Source: Chytridium lagenaria (lineage: Eukaryota > Chytridiomycota > Chytridiomycetes > Chytridiales > Chytridiaceae). Taken from it: a DNA stretch of 64,000 nt. Below, one piece after another: positions 57,738 to 64,000 of the stretch (its first letter is position 1; each line of letters begins with the position of its first letter). The stretch lies in the NCBI GenBank assembly GCA_025449115.1, contig JAHLKC010000003.1, forward strand, positions 372,001 to 436,000, in the 5' to 3' direction. The position numbers and the translations under genes were made by a program. Below the pieces are notes generated by a model. It was given only the letters and a program-made list of their open reading frames with translations. It did not search any database and was not told the DNA's origin.

Positions 57738-60700
57738 TCACTTTTTGGGATCAACAAGCTTCTTAAAGTATTTGTCAAGAGACAGCCCAGCCTTATATCC
57801 AAGCGTATGCTTCGCATTATATGTGAGACAATTCATTATCATTAGCCGGAAGTCCGACTCAAGCTGCTGAATGCTCTTGTATTCTTCATTCGTCGCCTTG
57901 ATCAGCATTCCCCGAAGATCAATTGGGTTTCTGATCTTGACAAAATAGTCAGGGTACATGTTGGGGTCCACGGGTTCGAGGAAAATTAGCGCGTCAGGAT
58001 GGGCCCTAAGCTTCTGAATGATTGTATAGAAATCTGAATGACCCGTTTCTTCCTCTTTTGCTGCGATGGGTTTGGCGTGAGGATCGAAGGCCAGAGCCCA
58101 TTCTTGATTGAAGAAGCTCTCAAGTTCCTTTCCTTGAGCATATACCCAATCGTCTGCATCCAAAAGCAGTTTAGTAATAGTCGGTAAATTCGTTGTAAAC
58201 ACATGAATATAAGCATAAAAAAGATGAGAAACATACCAGGTCGATTAAAAAGGAAACAATTGTCCAGCATGAGTTGTACGTCAGCCTTGAAATCATTTGA
58301 GGAGCCATATTTATTGCTCGCAAGCTTTTTTTGCACAGTGCTAAGGTCCATAGGATGCTTGATGATGTCTTTGTACTCCGGTATCCCCAAAGCTATAGGG
58401 TCGACGGGCTTCAAGAAAATAGACCCATACTGATTTTGTTGAAGCCTTTTCAGTACTCTCGTACATTTCTTCATATCACTTGAAGATAAAGATCCAGTTG
58501 CCTTCTCGGAAATCTTCTTGGTTACAATTGGACTGGCTGATTTCTCGACCTGAGAAGGACTCGGAGTTGCAATCTTTCCCGTCACGCCTTTCAATTCCTC
58601 CTTCACCTTTTTGTCGAACGGTTTAAGAATGACGTCAGATTTAGCAGCAACTACAGATTTGGAAGCGACTACAGGCTTGGTAGCACTGATAGGCTTGGAG
58701 ATAACAAGAGGTTTATGACTGAGTGAAGCTGTGTCGGAAATCTTCGACTTTGGCGTGACGATAGCAGTGGACGAAGAATTATCGGAAGCTTTCACCTCGG
58801 CTTCAAAAGCCTTCAGCATCTTCAAAGCGTCCTGATGCACCTGGGTCTCGAAAGTGTTAAATTTCATCGCGTTCGTGAATATCAGCCGCCCCTTTGCGAT
58901 GAAATCCTCAAATGACTTGATCCGCCCTTCTTTAAGCCGCGTTTTTAAAGTCGAAAAGTCCATCGGATGCTTAATAACATCTCGATACGTAGGGAGATTT
59001 AAAGCAATAGGATCCACCTTAATATGGTTAAAACACAGAAACACAACTAATTAACCTACAGGCTCGAGGAACCAAGCACCTTCCGGCTTCAACATCAACG
59101 GCTTTAATATGCGCCTACACCTTTTGTACAGATCAACGGCCTGGTCTGCTCGGTCTTGGCTTGATTTTTCATAAGAAGTCTTCTCCTTGGATGACTTTTC
59201 GTAAGTATGCTTCTCCTTGTATGTCTTCTCTGAATCAACCTTTTCCTTTGCAGGTTTCTCCTGAGTAAGCGATGTCTTCTCCTTTGCAGGTTTCTCCTGA
59301 GTAAGCAATGTCTTCTCCTTCGCAGGCTTTTCCTGAGGAGTAGATATCTTATCCTTAACAGGATATCCCTGTACAATTTTCTCTTTTGGAAGTGGAGTAA
59401 ATACCTCGGAACTCAAAGCCGGTTTGGAGATAGGTGGCGGTAGTTTGACAACCGTTTTTGGAGGCTTTACTGACAACGACTCTTTTTCCACTTGGAAATC
59501 AGTCAATAGCTCATTAAAGTGAGACTCGAATTTCTTTGCTTGGTAGTAGATGGGGCTTCCTTCAGCGTTGTACTTGTAGCAATTCGAGAAGATCAACCGA
59601 ATATCCTCAAGAAAGAGGCCTATATCATTTTTGTAAACGCCACTCTCCAATTTCTTTTGTGCTGTTGAGATATCCATTGGCTTCTTGATGATGGTAGAGT
59701 AGTTTGGCGCAATGATATCGTCGACAGGAAGGACGAAGGCGGCAGAAGACGGATGATTTCTCATCCTCGTCAAAAACTTTGTACATCGGCTAACGAATGA
59801 CGAGCTCTGACTCAATTTATCCGATGATGCCGTAACAGGGGTTAAATCCGTCTTTGGCTTCGGCTTCGGCGTCTCTGGAAAATCTTTTGGTGATGTCTGC
59901 GGCGTTTGATCACCGTCCTTTTGCAGTTTCGGTTTCTTTGCTAATGGAAAATCCTCTGAAAGCTCCCTCTTTAAAGACTAGTCAGAAAGTGTTAGAATTA
60001 ACCGATAATAGCCGGGAAAAAACGATATATACCACTGGAGCATGGTCAATCTTAGTCTCCGGTTGAGTCACAAGCGTGGACGGCATCCGTAAAACCAATT
60101 TAGGTTTCGGTAAGGCCTCAACTGGTGGCTGCTGCGAAATATCAAACTGTGTCTCTTTAGGCAACCGAGGAGGCTCCACAATAGGCTCCTTATACGCGTC
60201 ATATAACTGCTCACACAAACGTAATAAATAAGCTTTTATCCTTATCTCCTTCGATGCGCTATAATAATTTTAGCGGTTGACAATAAAGCGTTTTAACCTT
60301 AATAGATTCCATAATCGTGAAGAAACTTCAGGCGTTTGAAAGATGTTTTTGCAAAGTTCATATTCTGAAAAGTCCTTTCTTGCTTTCTTCGACGTATCGC
60401 TGGTCGCTGGGGGTATACATTCGCTTCCACCACCCCCCGACGAATCTTGATCCGCATCGGCATCTTTTGTTTTGCTAGCGTGGTTCGCCGCCAAGGCGAC
60501 GCTGACAGAGACCATCGCCTTAGCCACATGGTACCGAATGTACGAAGACGGGTCCATCTCTACCAAATCAAACAGGTATTTGATAGTCGGTAAGCTCTGT
60601 AGCCGTGTAAGCAGAACCAGACTATCGATGGCAATTATCCGAACAAAGTTGCAATTGCCAAACCTCATAAGCTATTAGAATCAAAATAAAAACGGAAGCT

Positions 60701-63700
60701 ATACTCTGTATAAGGCATAAATTGATTTAGATTCGTCGGTAATAGGCCACAGAGCATCCATTTTGCATAGGCCTTGCCACAGATTAAGATAGAACGTCGG
60801 ATGTGAGCGTACCTCCAAACAGCATACAGTTACAACGTTGTGGTAAGATGAATTCAAGCGATCAAGAAGAAGATATCTTTCAACCTCTTCAACGGTTTCA
60901 AAGAAGAAGAACTTCTCATCTGGAGATAAAAGGTCTAATTCTGAAGGTTTCTTTTTTGGGATATCTTCTTTCACTTTCTCAATCACGTCGAAAACCTCGA
61001 CGAGGCTATCATATTCCTGCAAGCTGGCTCCAAACGAGCTGGCGGCCTTCGGTGGTTGGGGTTCAATACTCTCTCTCTGCATCGCTGGGGTAAAGGATGA
61101 CGCAAGGGCTGAAATCAAGGCCGAAACGAAAAATGCATCTGAATACTGAGAAACAAATTAGAGCAAAAAGCAAACCCTTTGTGGCAAACCCGGTTTGATT
61201 CATTATCGTTGTATCTCAGCAAATCCAATACATATTTCCGGCATCGCAAAGGATTCTTTCCCGTAGAGTCTCTGGCTGAGCATAAAGCCGTAGGTATGGC
61301 CTTCACGTATTATAAGTCGATTTTAGTAAAAAAAGCTGACCTTTTTTACAAGTAGTCGATGAAATTTGTAAAATTATTAGAGCGCGGAACTACTGTGTCT
61401 GAGCCGTAAGCACGCGGAAAGCAATGCAAGTCGGAGTATATCTTCAACAAATGCAACATTCCACCCCCGTCGGCGTCATCGAACCCGCACTTCAAATAAT
61501 TAACTTGCGAATTCCTAGAATAGGGCTTACCTTGGCCAAGGAGAACGCGGCTTCCATTCTCAAACGGTAAAAATATCGCCCCTCAGTTAATACGCGAGCA
61601 AGGGCAGCAGCGCTAACATCGAGGGTATTTTCCCCAAAGCTACGATAGCCTAAACCCTGAGTATTCTTACCGAAAATGTTACAAACCTCAAATTGGGCGA
61701 CAACATCGATATCGCGGGTCAACTGATCAATCCACATTGACCTCAATTGATCATAGGACTTCAGGCACACCCAATTATTGTCGGGATCCCATCTGATCCA
61801 GTCTAATGATCGACTACCACTTCGTTAAAAAAACAGAAGATTACTCATGTTACCGATCGAACTGGTCCAAATCTGGGCCCTTTGAGGTTTCTTCCGGCAT
61901 TAAAGAATCCATAGCATCCTCGCCATCATCTTCGTCCATTTGATAACCGCTCATCTCCTCCCCAAGCTTCCGCAATTTCTTAAGCTTCTGCCCACTTCTT
62001 TGTACTTTGTATGATATAAAATATCATGCTGCTTCTCAATTTCGTCAATCGTAATTTCCGTGTCGTAAGTTATGCCTCTAGGCTCGTGAACTCGGATCAT
62101 AAAGGGTCCCTTTTTTTTGTGGTTAAAAAACCCTGTGAAAAAGGTTACCGTGAATTTCTTCGTCGCTCCAATGCCTTGAGCATTCGAATTGTCTTGCCGA
62201 AGTTGACCTCAACCATCATTTTCTTTCGATTGAATTTGTACTTAATAGCAAACTTTGGACATCCACTTCCATATATCCACTGATCTGCGAATTGGCGTAA
62301 CTCAGTTTTCTCACTAACTTTTCTGCAAACTTTAAGCCAACTCTGAGTGCTAATGCCTAATTGTAGTTCGCCAGACATTGCGCTGACCATGACTTTGCTG
62401 ATAGATTTTTGTAAAAAGCCTTTCCCCATGCGCCGATCAAGCATGTATATAACAAGGGGAGCCTTAGTGAAACGAATTCTGTTCGAAGAGATAGCCAACT
62501 GTCGTTGTGGGGAAATCTTTGAAACCAGATTGGGTCGACGGCTTCTGTATCAACTTTCTGACCGAACTTGCTCTGCCGAGCCGCATTAGAAGGTGGAGGA
62601 AGAGGGCACAAGGGCAGTTGATTAACATCCATCAAGCAAACTCTATTCATATCCTATCTAGTTTAGATTAATGAGGTAGTGTAATACCATTTTCATCCTG
62701 TATTTGAACTCATTATCGCCTAAATGCTTTCTCATAAAGAGTCCAGTGACGTAATTTGAAAGTCCGGTGATAAGCCATTCGTCAAGCTTTGAAGCAGTCA
62801 GCAAAATGCAACAAATTAAATTATACCAAGATTTCGCAAACGTGAACTGCCCAAACCACTGGGAAGCAAGTGCTCTAGATAACATACGTCTGGTATCATA
62901 AAATTGGTCTATGATACTTTCTCCAAAAAGGAAATGGTTGCTAATATGATTAAATGCCGTAGACGCTTAAGATCTACCTCAATAGGGAAATACCGGCTCC
63001 TGAAATAAGCGGGCAGTATAAATCCGAGAGAAAAAGTAACTTATACGAGCCAAACGGATAGGACACTCCAGTGTACTGCTCAAAAAAGGTCCAAGCCTAA
63101 ATCATAAGTTCCCGAAAAATTCCGTTTACGTACTTGCGCAAGAAAAGCCGTAGTATGATAAACGTCGCCAGTAAATCCGGGCTGCGAAAAGACAATCAGA
63201 CTTCCCGGCGAGTCCAGTTTGGTTTTCCCCTCAACATCAACATCCATATTATCATCATCTGGCACTCTTCTATCGGTAGCGTCGTTATCCAAAACTGTAA
63301 ACGTTGGTTTGCCGTCCTTATCCAAGATTTCTGTCACTTCGAAGCAAGAACTGCAACGAAAACACTGGCGGCCGGTACGGGAACATCCATTGAATACTTG
63401 AATATTTTTAATCTATCATTCTCCGGATGAATGCAATGATAGACAAGCTCTCCTGATGCCAATGCCGTAAGTTCAGGAAGCTCTTCACTAGTCCATCTTG
63501 ATCCCGCGATAATGGTTTCAGAAGGAAGGAAATCCGTAACCGATCGAGGAATAATTATATCGATATCCCATGTACATCTTTCCTGCGGCCTATCGACGCA
63601 AGGCACCCAAAATCGAGCGCAATGGCTTGATTATCAATATAAAACTGAGGTATTCCCTAACGCCATTAGAAAAGGTCGCTTTTTTTTTAATCACCGCAAA

Positions 63701-63956
63701 GGATGTATGTTGATCACAGAAATCGAAATGCAACGTTGATAGCGGTTTTCGAATGATATATGAAATATTTATGGTGATAGAATCAAGCACAGACGGAACG
63801 CTATCTGATGATATTCCAGAATGTATCTGTCGAAAGTCAGATGAGCCCAAAATAGTGCGGCTGGGAGTACCGCTAAAATATCGTCAATGTTGATGGCTAA
63901 TTCCCCAGTGTCGCTCGATTCCCAATGCGCTCAGGTACTTTTTCCGAAACATTCAT
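57738..63956 (-). CDS. TAF2: TFIID subunit TAF2 with four C-terminal bromodomains
   Basis: TAF2 contacts the Initiator in TFIID through an aminopeptidase-M1-like fold. The N-terminal part lies at the right edge and its start (ATG 63956 proposed) is unsure. Diagnostic blocks are SRALASQWFGQFTFAKSWYN, DEWLITGLSNYVTGLFMRKH, LRQFADQWIYGSGCPKFAIK, WIDQLTRDIDVVAQFEV, FYRLRMEAAFSLAKV and the C-terminal KAYLLRLCEQLYDAYKEP with LPKPKLVLRMP. The same strand then continues into four bromodomains (59,815 to 57,738), with binding asparagines in CYKYN, AMKFN, CFLFN and CLTYN. A Lys/Glu-rich 12-residue repeat links bromodomains 1 and 2. No start codon context or gap suggests a separate bromodomain gene, but a transcript is needed to prove the fusion. 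It stops at 57738. Confidence 0.85.
59241..59340 (-). repeat. 36-nt tandem repeat in the TAF2 linker
   Basis: Almost three copies of a 36-nt unit (units starting at 59241, 59277 and 59313). It encodes a 12-residue repeat of the type EKPAKEKTSLTQ. It continues into more degenerate EKT/YEKSSKEKT sequence toward 59,160. Neighbouring units differ at only a few positions. Confidence 0.8.
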
Positions 63957-64000
63957 GATGCTGTGGATCCCTTTTTCCTTCCATATCAATATTTCCATGG

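Noticed and set aside
60245..60300. In-frame TAA between the TAF2 armadillo-like region and its C-terminal part
   Set aside because: A 41-nt GT-AG intron (gttaaaacg to attatag on the minus strand) removes it and joins LWNLL to KEIRIKAYLLRLCE, so it is not a broken gene.

Overview
This window is nuclear DNA from a flagellated eukaryote with a very compact genome. About 26 protein genes fill 64 kb on both strands. Most are cut by many short GT-AG introns of roughly 35-60 nt, and neighbouring genes are often only 30-100 bp apart. I see no bacterial operons, tRNA, rRNA or CRISPR. Flagellar genes (IFT74, ARMC3, UBE2U-like, a CCDC87-like protein) occur beside septin, a SepH/Cdc7-type kinase, a two-domain fluoride exporter, HMG-CoA reductase and peroxisomal PEX14. 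This suggests a zoosporic fungus or a close relative (chytrid, blastoclad or aphelid grade). That placement is inference. A readable INTS6 gene, from a complex missing in yeasts, argues against a Dikarya genome.

Layout: 0.3-3.5 kb septin and mitoribosomal mL50 (both minus). 4.3-7.1 kb NF-YB and NOC4 (plus). 7.3-10.5 kb ORC4 (minus) and FIP1 (plus), divergent. 10.7-21.1 kb a long kinesin-7 (minus) and a SepH/Cdc7 kinase (plus), divergent with 30 bp between start codons. 21.3-27.6 kb lipoyl synthase, fluoride exporter and HMG-CoA reductase (all plus). 27.7-33.6 kb MMS19 (minus), divergent from PEX14-like and TAF3 (plus). 33.6-39.5 kb a repeat copy, a poly-A tract, a CCDC87-like gene and two unrecognised genes. 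39.6-44.5 kb myosin regulatory light chain, ARMC3 and an unrecognised gene. 44.6-50.7 kb an FBXO9-type F-box protein, a plastid/bacterial-type dicarboxylate translocator and IFT74. 51.1-57.7 kb UBE2U-like E2, a DPRL/RGG protein, INTS6 and a UBE2E-type E2. 57.7-64.0 kb TAF2 carrying four C-terminal bromodomains, reaching the right edge.

The genes are mostly housekeeping. They serve transcription (TAF2, TAF3, NF-YB, INTS6), mRNA 3' end formation (FIP1), ribosome assembly (NOC4, mL50), replication (ORC4), mitosis and septation (kinesin-7, SepH kinase, septin, myosin light chain), Fe-S and lipoate metabolism (MMS19, LIP5), sterols (HMGR), peroxisomes, ubiquitin (two E2s, an F-box protein) and flagella.

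The most striking structure is in the kinesin tail. Its coiled coil is encoded by a ladder of exons of exactly 63 nt (21 residues, three heptads), all in phase 0 and starting about every 100 nt. A second oddity is a ~240 bp repeat covering the last three codons and 3' flank of two unrelated genes, the SepH kinase and TAF3. Several conserved genes also carry single-base frame breaks, some in homopolymers, which points to sequence errors. Exon boundaries below are therefore approximate except where stated.
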